Shown here: positions 48,072 to 58,174 of the stretch, piece by piece | Layout of the letters: each line of letters begins with the position of its first letter | Position numbering within the stretch: position 1 is the stretch's first letter | Program-made: the position numbers and the translations under genes | Assembly (NCBI GenBank): GCA_030432905.1 | Contig: JAUILU010000001.1 | Coordinates: 1,240,001-1,304,000, forward strand | DNA: 64,000 nt | Direction of reading: 5' to 3' | Source of the DNA: Phycisphaerae bacterium | Lineage (GTDB): Bacteria; Planctomycetota; Phycisphaerae; Phycisphaerales; UBA1924 | The notes under the pieces: generated by a model | Told to the model about the DNA's origin: nothing | Databases searched by the model: none | Seen by the model: only the letters and a program-made list of their open reading frames with translations

Positions 48072-50482
48072 AGATAGCCCTCGGCAACGAGCGCGTGCAC
48101 GACCTGGTTCGCGATCGGCCCGGAGACTCGGCCGCCGGAACCCGCGTACTCGGCGACGACCGCGATCGCGTACTGAGGCCGACCCCGGCCGCAGAGCAGC
48201 ACGAACCACGAGTGGTCACCCCGGCGGATGACCCGGCCCTCAAACCTCAGCTCGGGCGCGGTCGCGGTGCCGGTCTTGCCCCAGATGTTGACGCCCGGCA
48301 CGTCGAACATGAGGAAGCGTTCGCCGTTGTCGAGCGGGACGTGGTGCGCGGTGCCGTCGCTGTCGTTGACGACCATCGAAAGCCCGTGCAGCGCTTCGTC
48401 GACGATGGCAGGATCGAACCCGAGATCGACCGCTTCAGGTGCGCCGCCGTCGGCGATGATCTTTGGTTTGATCTTGACCCCGCCTCGCGCGAGCGTGGCG
48501 AAGCTGTCAGCCGCGTGCACGGGCGTCCAAGCGACCGGGCCCTGACCGATGCCCATCAGGATCGACTCGCCCTCGGTGATTGTCTCGGGCTGGTTTCGCA
48601 CGCCGAGCCAGCCGCTAAGCATCTGATCGAGGTGCAGATCCAGCGGCTCGCCGACACCGATCGAGCGGTACAGATCGACAATCCCCTTCGGACCGAGCCG
48701 CTGGCCGAGGGTGTAGAAGTAGATGTTGCACGAACCCTTGATCGCTTCCGATCCGTTGATCACGTGCCCGAACTGCACGTCGTGCGTTGTGCCGAACTGC
48801 TTGTAGATCCAGCAGCGGAGCATCTCTTTCTCGTGCGGGTAGAAGTGCCCGGTGCAGGAGATGCGTTCGCCGAGCTCGACCACGCCGCGCGAGTGCGCAC
48901 CGCAGAGCACCAACGCCTTGACGATCGACCCCGGCGGCAAAGGCACCGAAACCGCGCGGTTGACCCAGGGCTGACGCGTGTGCCTGTACAGCTCGCGCTC
49001 TTTCGGGTCCGCGGGCAGGTCGCCTCCGGTCGGGGTCGAAACGAGCGACAGAATCTCACCCGTATCGACGTCGAGCACAACGACCGCCGCATCAAGAGGC
49101 GTGCCGACGGGCATGACCAGCGGGCTGTTCGGGTCCTCGGGGTCGAGTCGTTCTCTGTTGTGGTGCCAGGTCTGCATGCGCGCAAGCCCGAGGTCCGGCT
49201 CAAGCAGCGCCTGGATCCGTGCTTGAAGCATGATGTCGAGCGTGAGATGGACGTCGTTGCCGAACTCGCGTTGCCTTTCGATCTGTTCTTCTTGGTCGAT
49301 GCGTCTGATGCGGATGCCGCGCATACCTCGGAGTGTGCTCTCGAGATTGCGTTCCAGTCCGCGATTGCCGACCATGTCGCCGATGTCGTACCTACCTCGA
49401 TCTATAAGTTCGCTCGGCCCCTGTAAAAGCGACCGATTGGCGAGCGACTCGTTCTGTTTGAGTTCCTCGGCCCGCCGCTCTTGATCCTCCCGGTACACGC
49501 GACGACGAACACCGCCGAGTATGTGTGATGCGACACCCGAAACTGTCACCAGTTGCTTGTCCGGGAACGAAAGCGGACCGGGCAAAAGTGAACGGTCGAT
49601 CTCGACGTCGATCGTTGTCAGCGGATACTCGCGCTGGCCCGAATCGAGCACGGCTAGCCCCGGCAGGTAAGGGATCGTCGGATCGTTCGGATCAGACTGC
49701 TCGGCGAGCCTGCGGAGACGGAAGCCCGTGTCATCATCAACCTCGGGAACGATCACGCTCGGCTGGCGTTCCTCGACCATCTCGATGTCCGAGGCTTTGT
49801 CGATCTGGCGTTGTACCTCGACCGTGATTTCCTGAGCGAGCACCTCGCGCAGGAGTTCCGCTGTGGATTCGAGGTCGGGGCGATCGAGTTCTGCGAGTCG
49901 TTGCTCGAGTTCGACTTCGGTGATGCCGTGGTTCTGCGCAAATTCTCGCAGCTCGCGCTCGGCTCGGATCCGTCGCACGGCGTTCGCCATAGAGTTGACC
50001 TGCTCGGTCACGTCCATGCGCCGCCCGTCGATCTCGGCCCGGCTCAGCCCAGTCTCCTCGGCGAGCACGTTCCACATGCGATCGACCGCGGCACGGTACG
50101 CGGGCTTAGCGTCTTCGATGAGCTGTTCGCGAAGCTCCCGGCTGAGCTTTGACCATTCTCGTCCCCGGTCGAGCCGAGCACGATCCGCGGCTTCACGCTC
50201 GATCCATTCACCCGTCATCACGGGGTAGTCAACAGCGATATCGAAGCTCGGGCGATCGTGCGCGAGCACACGCCCCTTGCGATCAAGGATCTTTCCTCGC
50301 ACAGTCGGCGACCAGTCCAGCCGGACCAGCTTGCTTTGCGCGACTTTAAGAAGTTCATCACCCTTGATCGCTGTCAGATGAGCCGTTTTGCCCGCGAGAA
50401 TGAGCAGCCCAAACCCGAGCAGGCACACGATCAGCATGAGCCGACGCGCGATTCTGCTCCGAACTATCCTGCTGATCGCCAC
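48068..50482 (-). CDS. mrdA: Penicillin-binding protein 2 (transpeptidase), expanded pedestal (GTG start)
   Basis: N-terminal TM, RGKILDRKGRVLA, SIVK, SCN and KTG motifs. Confidence 0.92.
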   Translation of the reverse strand: MAISRIVRSRIARRLMLIVCLLGFGLLILAGKTAHLTAIKGDELLKVAQSKLVRLDWSPTVRGKILDRKGRVLAHDRPSFDIAVDYPVMTGEWIEREAADRARLDRGREWSKLSRELREQLIEDAKPAYRAAVDRMWNVLAEETGLSRAEIDGRRMDVTEQVNSMANAVRRIRAERELREFAQNHGITEVELEQRLAELDRPDLESTAELLREVLAQEITVEVQRQIDKASDIEMVEERQPSVIVPEVDDDTGFRLRRLAEQSDPNDPTIPYLPGLAVLDSGQREYPLTTIDVEIDRSLLPGPLSFPDKQLVTVSGVASHILGGVRRRVYREDQERRAEELKQNESLANRSLLQGPSELIDRGRYDIGDMVGNRGLERNLESTLRGMRGIRIRRIDQEEQIERQREFGNDVHLTLDIMLQARIQALLEPDLGLARMQTWHHNRERLDPEDPNSPLVMPVGTPLDAAVVVLDVDTGEILSLVSTPTGGDLPADPKERELYRHTRQPWVNRAVSVPLPPGSIVKALVLCGAHSRGVVELGERISCTGHFYPHEKEMLRCWIYKQFGTTHDVQFGHVINGSEAIKGSCNIYFYTLGQRLGPKGIVDLYRSIGVGEPLDLHLDQMLSGWLGVRNQPETITEGESILMGIGQGPVAWTPVHAADSFATLARGGVKIKPKIIADGGAPEAVDLGFDPAIVDEALHGLSMVVNDSDGTAHHVPLDNGERFLMFDVPGVNIWGKTGTATAPELRFEGRVIRRGDHSWFVLLCGRGRPQYAIAVVAEYAGSGGRVSGPIANQVVHALVAEGYL

Positions 50483-50555
50483 TGGGCTGCCGCTCCGATC
50501 CCGCTGCTGTCATTTTACAGAGCGTAGAACCTCACCGCGAGCAGAGCCCTGCGGG

Positions 50556-51365
50556 TTACGACTTGTCGCGCGTGATTTGCGCGTACGCGTTGTGCGAGTG
50601 GATCGACTCGAAGTTCTCAGAATCGATCTCGTACCAGCTGATCCGGTCGTCCTTGTCGAGTGCCAGCGCCAGATCGCGGATGATGTCCTCGACGAACTTC
50701 GGGTTGTCGTAGGCGGCCTCGGTCACGAACTTCTCGTCGGGCCGCTTGAGCACCGCGTACACGGGCGAGCTGGCCGCCGATTCGAGCGTCTCGACGAGGT
50801 CCTCGATCCAGAGCGTGCCCTCGAACTTCACCCGCGCCGAGATTCGGCATCGCTGGTTATGAGCGCCGTATTCCGAGATCTCCTTGGAACAGGGGCACAG
50901 GCTGGTCGCGGGAGCCGCGACACCGATGATGAAGCTCGAGGTCTCGGGCGAGCCGTTGGCCTCGCACTCGAACGTGACTTCGTAGTCCATCAGGCCCTTC
51001 ATCTCGGTAACCGGGGCCTTCTTGCACATGAAGTAGGTAAACGAGGCCTCGAAGTGCGCGGTCTCGGCATTCAGCCGATCACGAATCGCGGCGGTCACCT
51101 CGGGGATCCGGTCGGGCGTCAGCGGCTCGCTCCGGTGGTCGTTGAGCACCTCCAGGAACCGGCTCATGTGCGTGCCCTTCTGGTGGTGCGGGAGCGCGAC
51201 GTACATGTTGACCTTGGCGACGGTTGACTGCGAATCTCCGTCGCGGGTTTTGAGTGTCATGGGGTAGGTGACGTTTTTGACGCCGACCTTGTCGATGGCG
51301 ATATGCCGCTCATCTTCGTAGCCCTGAACATCAACAATCGAATTCGGATCTGAGGCGGTCTGCAT
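50556..51365 (-). CDS. folE2: GTP cyclohydrolase FolE2 (type IB)
   Basis: VGVKNVTYPMTL, QKGTHMSRFLEVL, CPCSKEISEYGAHNQR. Confidence 0.93.
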   Translation of the reverse strand: MQTASDPNSIVDVQGYEDERHIAIDKVGVKNVTYPMTLKTRDGDSQSTVAKVNMYVALPHHQKGTHMSRFLEVLNDHRSEPLTPDRIPEVTAAIRDRLNAETAHFEASFTYFMCKKAPVTEMKGLMDYEVTFECEANGSPETSSFIIGVAAPATSLCPCSKEISEYGAHNQRCRISARVKFEGTLWIEDLVETLESAASSPVYAVLKRPDEKFVTEAAYDNPKFVEDIIRDLALALDKDDRISWYEIDSENFESIHSHNAYAQITRDKS

Positions 51366-51485
51366 GGTGGTCAACTTTCGGACAGAAGGCCGAAGGTCGG
51401 CCTCGCGCTTGCGTCTTGGTGAGGTCTCTACCGGCACAAACCCCGGATATCAGGCTCTGATTCCCGGTTCGTGCAAGCCGAGCCT

Positions 51486-52313
51486 TTAGATGCTAGGCGA
51501 GGGGGGATCGGCGCGATCTATCTGCTGCTGGACCACGCCATCGGTCCAGGCCAACCCCAATGGGATGCCCAGAAGCGCACCGGCGGCCCAATCCATGGGC
51601 ATCAGCCAGCCGAGCCGAAAGATCGAACGCTCGAATACCGCGTCGACCACATCACCCGCCATGGCCTGCGTCGCGAGCGGACCGAGCACGACCAAGGCCG
51701 CGGGGATGCAGACCGCGGACCAGCCTGGGAGCCTGAGGAACACAAGCCGAGCCGTGGCGGCGCCGACCAATCCCGCGACGAACGCGGCTCCGATAGTCTG
51801 CCCCTTGAGCGGTTCGATCGCGACAACCCACGCCGCGGTGGCGCTGATCGCAAGACCCGCGGTCAGCGCGACCGCGATGGCAGATGCGCCGACCTCGGTT
51901 TCAAGATCAGGCTCGTCGCTTGAGAATCTGCGGACGACCCAGACGATCCCGCCGAGCATGAGCGAAACAAGCAGACCTTCAAGTATGAGCGCCGGCATCG
52001 GTGATTCGCGCGAGACCGCGACCATCTCATCGAGCTGCCCAGAGAGCCATGCCGCCCACGAGAGCACGAGCCCGGCGCAGCCGAGCCCGACGTTCAGCCC
52101 CGCCGCCCTGCTGCCCGCAGCGCCCGCCAACGCCGCGAACCCGAACGCGAAGAGGCCCGAGATGATCCCGACGATCGGGCTCTGCCCGACGAGCAGAGTC
52201 GCCTGCGTCCCGCCATCGGTGCCCCGAAGTGAACCAATGAGCAGCCCCGCGATCGGACCGATCACGGCAAAGGCAACAGCAAGCGCAATAAGTCCACGGA
52301 GAGGCCTCGGCAT
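51486..52313 (-). CDS. Multi-pass membrane protein of unknown function
   Basis: Many hydrophobic segments; same strand as neighbours. Confidence 0.6.
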   Translation of the reverse strand: MPRPLRGLIALAVAFAVIGPIAGLLIGSLRGTDGGTQATLLVGQSPIVGIISGLFAFGFAALAGAAGSRAAGLNVGLGCAGLVLSWAAWLSGQLDEMVAVSRESPMPALILEGLLVSLMLGGIVWVVRRFSSDEPDLETEVGASAIAVALTAGLAISATAAWVVAIEPLKGQTIGAAFVAGLVGAATARLVFLRLPGWSAVCIPAALVVLGPLATQAMAGDVVDAVFERSIFRLGWLMPMDWAAGALLGIPLGLAWTDGVVQQQIDRADPPSPSI

Positions 52314-52355
52314 CAGCTTCTACATCGGCTCATCCGGGGCGTGTCTCTACAACGA

Positions 52356-53648
52356 TCAGCGCGCCAGCGCCATCAGCCTCGCGATGCGCTCCTCCACCGG
52401 CGGGTGAGAGCTGAACATCGACTTGACGCTCTGGTGAGACTTCCGCATCTTGCGGAGCGGGTTCATGATGAACATGTGAGCCGTCCCTCGGTTGGCAAGA
52501 TCGACCAGCGGCTCCTCGTCGTGCGAGAGCTTGCGGAGCGCGCTGGCCAGCCCCTCGGGGTTTCGCGTCAATTCGACAGCCCCCGCGTCGGCGAGGTACT
52601 CGCGCTGGCGCGAGTAAGCCATCTGGATGAACCTGGCCAGGATCGGCGCGATGATCGAGAGCAGAATCGCGACGACGACGAGGATGATCTGTGCGCCACT
52701 GCCGCCCTTGGAGTCACGCCCGCGTCGGCCAGCGCCGCCGTAGAGCGTGATGCGCAGGAAAAAATCGCACGCCATCACGATCAGACCGACCATCGTCGCC
52801 ATGAGTAGGCTGAATCTGATGTCGAAGTGGCGGATGTGAGCCATCTCGTGGGCGATGACGCCTTGTAATTCGTCGCGGTTGAGCTTGGCGCGGAGGCCTG
52901 TGGTGATCGCGACAACGCCGTTCTCCGGGTTTCGGCCCGTCGCGAATGCGTTGAGCGCGCTCTCTGGGATGAGGTACACCTTAGGCATGGGCAGCCCCGC
53001 GGCGATCCGCATCTCATCGACCACGTTGAACAGCTCCTGATCCAGCTCGGGCGTGATCTCCTGCGCGTGAACCATCCGCAGAATCGCGTTGGCGCCCTGG
53101 AAATAGCTCCAGATCGCGCCGCCCGCGCCGATCACCAGCGCCACGCCCGCGCCGAGCAGGAGCGATGGCAGATACACAGCCGCGTCGCCCAGCACCGAAA
53201 CGTCCGCGCCCAGCACGCGAGTTGGTTTGGCGCGATCGACAATGTCATCGGTGGAATCGGCGAATTCATCGGACATCGGGTCGCGGTCGGCGAGCTTGGC
53301 ATAGTCGGAAGTCGCGGCGCTGGCTGCATCGATCGTTCCCATGCCCACCGGCAGCACAACGCCGCCGATGATCGCGCCGATCGCCACGCCCAGCGCGATC
53401 ATCAGCACGATGAGCAGCGCGCTGTCGCGCTTGTTCTTGCGGATCAGGTCGTGGAACGTGATCGTGCCCGGGTAGGCCTTGATGCGTTCGCGGACTCGTT
53501 CGTCGAGGTTGGGCGTGCGCGACCCGCCGGGCGCCGCCGCGTGCATGCGGGGGCCGGGGCCTCTTGAGGACTTGCCGGATGGTCTTGGCCTCTTCGGGCC
53601 ATCAGAACCACCCGGCGCCGGCCTTGGATGTGGTCGGTGCTTGCTCAT
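52356..53648 (-). CDS. M48 family metalloprotease (HtpX-like)
   Basis: GVIAHEMAHIRHFD zinc motif; AFATGRNPENGVVAITTGL; adjacent LemA gene. Confidence 0.92.
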   Translation of the reverse strand: MSKHRPHPRPAPGGSDGPKRPRPSGKSSRGPGPRMHAAAPGGSRTPNLDERVRERIKAYPGTITFHDLIRKNKRDSALLIVLMIALGVAIGAIIGGVVLPVGMGTIDAASAATSDYAKLADRDPMSDEFADSTDDIVDRAKPTRVLGADVSVLGDAAVYLPSLLLGAGVALVIGAGGAIWSYFQGANAILRMVHAQEITPELDQELFNVVDEMRIAAGLPMPKVYLIPESALNAFATGRNPENGVVAITTGLRAKLNRDELQGVIAHEMAHIRHFDIRFSLLMATMVGLIVMACDFFLRITLYGGAGRRGRDSKGGSGAQIILVVVAILLSIIAPILARFIQMAYSRQREYLADAGAVELTRNPEGLASALRKLSHDEEPLVDLANRGTAHMFIMNPLRKMRKSHQSVKSMFSSHPPVEERIARLMALAR

Positions 53649-53669
53649 ACAGAAGTCGATCGCCCCTGC

Positions 53670-54257
53670 TTACGAGAAGCTGACCGTGGGAGCCGCCTTC
53701 TCCGCCTCGTTCTCGATCACGAAGTAGTCGCGCTTGTTGAAGTTGAACACGCCGGCGATGATGTTCGACGGGAAGCTCATACGGAACTCTTCGTAGCGAC
53801 CGACCGTGTCGTTGTAGTGCTGGCGCGAGAAACCGATCTTGTTCTCGGTGCTGGTCAGCTCTTCTTGCAGCGCCATGAAGTTGGTGTTGGCCTTGAGATC
53901 CGGGTACGCCTCGGCGACCGCCATGAGCCTGCCGAGCGCCTGGGTCAGTTCGCCCTCGGCCTGGCCCATCTCCTTCGCGCCGGTGTTTGACGCGTCGTGG
54001 GTCTGGACCGCCTTGGCGCGCGCCGAGATCACCGCATCGAGGGTGTCTTTCTCGTGGGAGGCGTAGCCCTTGACGGTTTCGACGAGGTTCGGGATGAGGT
54101 CATACCGGCGCTTGAGTTGGACATCGACCTGCGCCCAGCCGTTGTCGGCTTCGACGCGGAGGCGGACAAACTTGTTGTAGATCGCGATGAGCCAGAGCAG
54201 CAGCAAGACCGCGACCGCTGCGAATACGCCGAGAAAGATCCAGAGTCCGATTCCCAT
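53670..54257 (-). CDS. lemA: LemA family protein
   Basis: N-terminal TM; YNKFVRLRVEADNGWAQVDVQLKRRYDLIPNLVETVKGYASHE. Confidence 0.94.
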   Translation of the reverse strand: MGIGLWIFLGVFAAVAVLLLLWLIAIYNKFVRLRVEADNGWAQVDVQLKRRYDLIPNLVETVKGYASHEKDTLDAVISARAKAVQTHDASNTGAKEMGQAEGELTQALGRLMAVAEAYPDLKANTNFMALQEELTSTENKIGFSRQHYNDTVGRYEEFRMSFPSNIIAGVFNFNKRDYFVIENEAEKAAPTVSFS

Positions 54258-54449
54258 TGTTTCATTTCCTCCCACTGCTGCCAGTCTGTGCCGATCTACG
54301 TCGGCCACGCTGCGAGCATGGTACCCGAAGGGCCGGGACTGACAATGAAACGATAGAATGCCCCCGCCGACGATGTATTGGGAATTCTCGACACCCGATT
54401 CCGATGCCCCAGACGGGGTAGCATCTGCAAGCAAGCAGGAGCAAAGGCC

Positions 54450-55688
54450 ATGACCAGCCACGACAGCAGCACCGAAACCGGAACCAGCACCCGCGAGCCG
54501 GACTTCGGCAGGCCCTTCCGCCTGACCGCGGGCGACCTGATCGGGGACCTGCTCTGGCCCAAGCTGCTTCGCGTCCCGAGTCTGGCGCTCCGCCCCGACC
54601 GGATCGGGCTTGCGATCCTGATCGTCCTGCTCATCGGGCTGATCGACCAGACCCTGGCCGCGATCGCCAACACCGAGGACTCCCCCGCGACACCCGTCGT
54701 CGAGATGCTCAGCACCCGCTTCGCGCAGGGCCAGGCCCAGGCGTTCGAGTCGGTCGCGCAGCTGGCGGTCGGCGATGCGCTGATCATCGGCTGGAACGGC
54801 ACATGGCGCGCGATCACCTCGACCTTCAGCGATGCGCCGTGGCGTGCGTCGTTCGTGCTCCCGGTTGCTTTCCTTATTTACATCACGTTCGCCGTCGGCA
54901 TCTCGCGGATGGCGGTCGATGACTTTGCAAGAGGCAAGTCAACAAAGTGGACCGAGGCGCTTGCGTGGTCGTTGCAGGGCTTTGTCAGCACGCTCGTGGC
55001 GCACCTGATCCCGATATTGGTCTTGCTGCTGATTGTCGGCGTGCTCTCGGTCGGCGGGCTGGTCCTGCTGGGTGTGCCCTACCTGAACATGGTCGGCTCG
55101 CTCTTTACGATCCTCGGCGTGCTGCTAGCGTTCGTCGGCGTGCTCGTGCTCATCGGTTTCGGGCTCGGTGCCCCGATGCTCTCGCCCGCGATCGCCTCCG
55201 AGGGCTTCGACGGCTTCGACGCGATGCAGCGCGTCGGCAGCTACATCTTCTCCAAGCCGGGCCGATTCGCGATCTACGCGTTCATCCTGTTCGTGCAGTT
55301 CGCGGTCGTGGCGTCGATCGCGGCAGCCATCGCCGGCGCCACCTCGGGCCTTGCCGCGTGGAGCATGGGGCTGATCATGGATTGGACCAACAACCCAGAC
55401 GGTGTAGCGGTCGCGGCGGGCGCAACCTCAGAGGGCCGCGGCTTTGCCGGTGACTGGGCGGCGCGGGTCGTCGAATTCATGCTCAAGCTCCCGGCGCTGG
55501 CCGCGGGCGGGTTCCTGCTCTGCTACTGGATCAGCGGCTGGAGTGTGCAGTACCTGCTGCTCCGTCAGGCCACCGACGGCCAGGACGTCACGGACATCTT
55601 CGTCCCGGGCGAGATGGAGGCACGCATCGACCGAGCGCTCGCCTCGCGCGTCGCGGGTATCGATGCGAATCAGTCCGACGAGGACTGA
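54450..55688 (+). CDS. Multi-pass membrane protein of unknown function
   Basis: Multiple TM segments; ATG at 54450 with upstream aggagc. Confidence 0.65.
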   Translation: MTSHDSSTETGTSTREPDFGRPFRLTAGDLIGDLLWPKLLRVPSLALRPDRIGLAILIVLLIGLIDQTLAAIANTEDSPATPVVEMLSTRFAQGQAQAFESVAQLAVGDALIIGWNGTWRAITSTFSDAPWRASFVLPVAFLIYITFAVGISRMAVDDFARGKSTKWTEALAWSLQGFVSTLVAHLIPILVLLLIVGVLSVGGLVLLGVPYLNMVGSLFTILGVLLAFVGVLVLIGFGLGAPMLSPAIASEGFDGFDAMQRVGSYIFSKPGRFAIYAFILFVQFAVVASIAAAIAGATSGLAAWSMGLIMDWTNNPDGVAVAAGATSEGRGFAGDWAARVVEFMLKLPALAAGGFLLCYWISGWSVQYLLLRQATDGQDVTDIFVPGEMEARIDRALASRVAGIDANQSDED

Positions 55689-56416
55689 CCTAGCAATCCC
55701 TGCGGGATCGGCAGCAGGTCGTCCTGTGTCATCTGCTCGGGCAGGTCGTCGGGTGCGACCGAGTCTTTGATATCGAAGCCGCCCACGCGTGTCCGGCGGA
55801 GGCTGTGGAGCATGCCCCCGGTGCCGAGCGCTTGGCCTATGTCGCGCGCGAGCGAGCGGATGTAGGTGCCCTTGCCGCAGGTGACGGTCAGCGTCAGCAT
55901 CGGCCACTCGAAACTTTCGATCGTGATGTCGTCGATGCGGATGGGCCTCGGCTCCATCTTGGGCATCTGCGATTCGTCCTCGGCCTTGCGCGCGATGTCA
56001 TACGCGCGCCGGCCCCCGATCTTCATCGCGCTGTACGAGGGTGGGCTCTGCATGATCGTCCCGATGAACCCGGGCAGCACCTCCCGCACCCGTTCGATCG
56101 TCACCGGCTCGCACTCAACCGCTTCGATCGGCCCCTCGCGGTCGTCAGTCCGTGAGATGTGCGCGAGATCGATGCCCGTTTCGTACACCTTCTGCCCGAC
56201 CATGACTCGGTCTTGCAGCTTGGTCGCTTTGCCGACGAGCACAACAAGCACACCAGAGGCGAGCGGGTCGAGCGTGCCGCCGTGGCCGACCTTGATGCGT
56301 TTCGGCGCGCCGGCTTGGCGGAGTCGCCAGCGGATATTGCCGCAGATATCCATCGAGGTTTTGCCGAGCGGCTTGTCAATGATGAGCACGCCTATTGGCG
56401 TCGGTGCGTCAGTCAC
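55670..56416 (-). CDS. truB: tRNA pseudouridine(55) synthase (GTG start)
   Basis: GVLIIDKPLGKTS, KVGHGGTLDPLASGVLVVLVGKATK, GTYIRSLARDIG. Confidence 0.94.
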   Translation of the reverse strand: MTDAPTPIGVLIIDKPLGKTSMDICGNIRWRLRQAGAPKRIKVGHGGTLDPLASGVLVVLVGKATKLQDRVMVGQKVYETGIDLAHISRTDDREGPIEAVECEPVTIERVREVLPGFIGTIMQSPPSYSAMKIGGRRAYDIARKAEDESQMPKMEPRPIRIDDITIESFEWPMLTLTVTCGKGTYIRSLARDIGQALGTGGMLHSLRRTRVGGFDIKDSVAPDDLPEQMTQDDLLPIPQGLLGQSSSD

Positions 56417-58124
56417 GGGCGTTCTCCACGATGTCGATCGTAACCATGCTGCCGCGTGCGAACTGGAAGCCCTCGAGTGTTTCAACCACGACAAGCCCGT
56501 CATCCAAGCCATCCCGGTCGCGTGGCCTGCAGATCAGGAGGCCGTCGTCGTGCTCGCGGAGCCAGTCGAACGCCTCGTCGCGATCGAGTTTAAGAATCGA
56601 GCCGCGTGTGAGGAACACAAGACTGTCTTCTCTGTAGCCCGTGCACGCGATGGGTCTGTTCTCGCCGAGCCGAACGATCGAGTCGTGGATCTTCGGCGAG
56701 AGCGATGTGAGGTTCGGCATGACGAGGCCGTGCACGAGCAGCGCGAGCGGGACGATGCCCGACAGCGCGATCATCGCGCCGCTCCGTGTGCGTCCTCGCC
56801 AGACGTGAGTTGTCGCTACGCACGTGGGCACCACAATCAGCAGCGCGAGCGGCGCAACGAGCCAGATCGAAGGGAAGAGTTCGGGTATCATCGCTGCGCC
56901 GACGACAACAGCAACCGGCGCCAGCACGCCGAACGCCGCGAAACCGACGACACTGATCCGTGCGGGCCAGCGTCTGACGATCGCGGGCGACGCCAGCGCA
57001 GCGCGGGCGGCGAGCAATGCGAACGCCGGGTACACGGGCAACGTGTAGTGTGGCAGCTTCGTCGAGTACACCTCGAAGAACACCCACATCGGCACGAGCC
57101 AGCTCAGCAGAAACAACTCCGCGGGCCTGCCGACGCGCCGGCCCTTCCACCGGCTGCCCTTGGGGCCGAGCGTGATCGCACGGCTTGCCCCCCACCACAC
57201 GCCCAGGATCGCGAACAGCGACGCGGGCCAGAACGCGACACCCGCGAGCAGGAAGTGATACCCCGGCGGCCCCGAGTGCCCCTCCTTGGCCTCCTGACCC
57301 CGAGCGATGACCTCGTCGTACAGAATCGAGCGGTACGTCTCGAACCCGACATGATCAGCAACCGCGTACACCCACGGCGCCACGACCGCGACTAGCACCA
57401 GCAAACCGAGCATCGGCTTCGCGGCGCGCCACGCCCACCATCGGCCTGCAAGCACGCCCATCGAGACGAGCGTCAGCAGCACAACCATCGGCGTCAGCCC
57501 CTTGGTCAGCACGCCCAGCCCGACGACGGACCAAAGCAGCAGCCAACGCCACACCCCAACGCGCTTGCCCGCGTGGGCGCGCTTCAGCACCCACCACAGA
57601 AGCGCCATCGACCATGTCGTCACACCCAGCAGCAGCTGATCCGAGCGAGCCTGGTGCGCATCGAACACGACGACGACGCTTGCGCCAAGAAAGGATGCAC
57701 CGAGCCAAGCCGCCCTGTGGTCGTACATCAGCAGGCCCAGCCACCACACGCCGAGCACCGCCGCGATCGAGCCCAGCACCGAAGGCACGCGGTACATCCA
57801 GATCGCGTCGGTGAGCGCATCACTGCCCGTAAACACGAACGCGCTGGCGGTCTGCAGCCAGTACACCATCGGCGGTTTCTTGAGCCGGGGCTTGCTCTGG
57901 ACCATCGGCACCGCCAGCCCGCCCGAGTGCAGGGCAGGATCGAGCTGTTCGTCCGGGAATGTTTGCGATTCGAGCATCTGCCTGCTCGCTTGGGCAAAGC
58001 GTGCCTCGTCGCGGTCGATGGGAGGCGTAGAACGCAGCCCGGGCAGATAACAAATTAAACACAGCACAACCAAGAGCAAAGCGTGGGCCGCTAGGATCGC
58101 TCGCGTGGGCCTGATGTGCTTCAT
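56409..58124 (-). CDS. Glycosyltransferase family 39 / ArnT-like membrane protein
   Basis: PPIDRDEARFAQASRQML, multiple TM segments, HYTLPVYPAFALLAARA. Confidence 0.88.
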   Translation of the reverse strand: MKHIRPTRAILAAHALLLVVLCLICYLPGLRSTPPIDRDEARFAQASRQMLESQTFPDEQLDPALHSGGLAVPMVQSKPRLKKPPMVYWLQTASAFVFTGSDALTDAIWMYRVPSVLGSIAAVLGVWWLGLLMYDHRAAWLGASFLGASVVVVFDAHQARSDQLLLGVTTWSMALLWWVLKRAHAGKRVGVWRWLLLWSVVGLGVLTKGLTPMVVLLTLVSMGVLAGRWWAWRAAKPMLGLLVLVAVVAPWVYAVADHVGFETYRSILYDEVIARGQEAKEGHSGPPGYHFLLAGVAFWPASLFAILGVWWGASRAITLGPKGSRWKGRRVGRPAELFLLSWLVPMWVFFEVYSTKLPHYTLPVYPAFALLAARAALASPAIVRRWPARISVVGFAAFGVLAPVAVVVGAAMIPELFPSIWLVAPLALLIVVPTCVATTHVWRGRTRSGAMIALSGIVPLALLVHGLVMPNLTSLSPKIHDSIVRLGENRPIACTGYREDSLVFLTRGSILKLDRDEAFDWLREHDDGLLICRPRDRDGLDDGLVVVETLEGFQFARGSMVTIDIVENARD

Positions 58125-58174
58125 CGCGTTAGGCTCATGCTGAAACTGCGGTGCTCGCCGCTGGATCGCACCCC

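Noticed and set aside
48095-49426. 443-aa plus-strand ORF
   Set aside because: Shadow ORF opposite mrdA, which has clear catalytic motifs
50366-51485. Riboswitch (THF/preQ1-like) upstream of folE2
   Set aside because: Only a simple hairpin GGCCGA-CCT-TCGGCC seen; no match to conserved riboswitch cores that I recognise
55866-57395. 509-aa plus-strand ORF
   Set aside because: Shadow of truB and the GT39 gene; low-complexity composition
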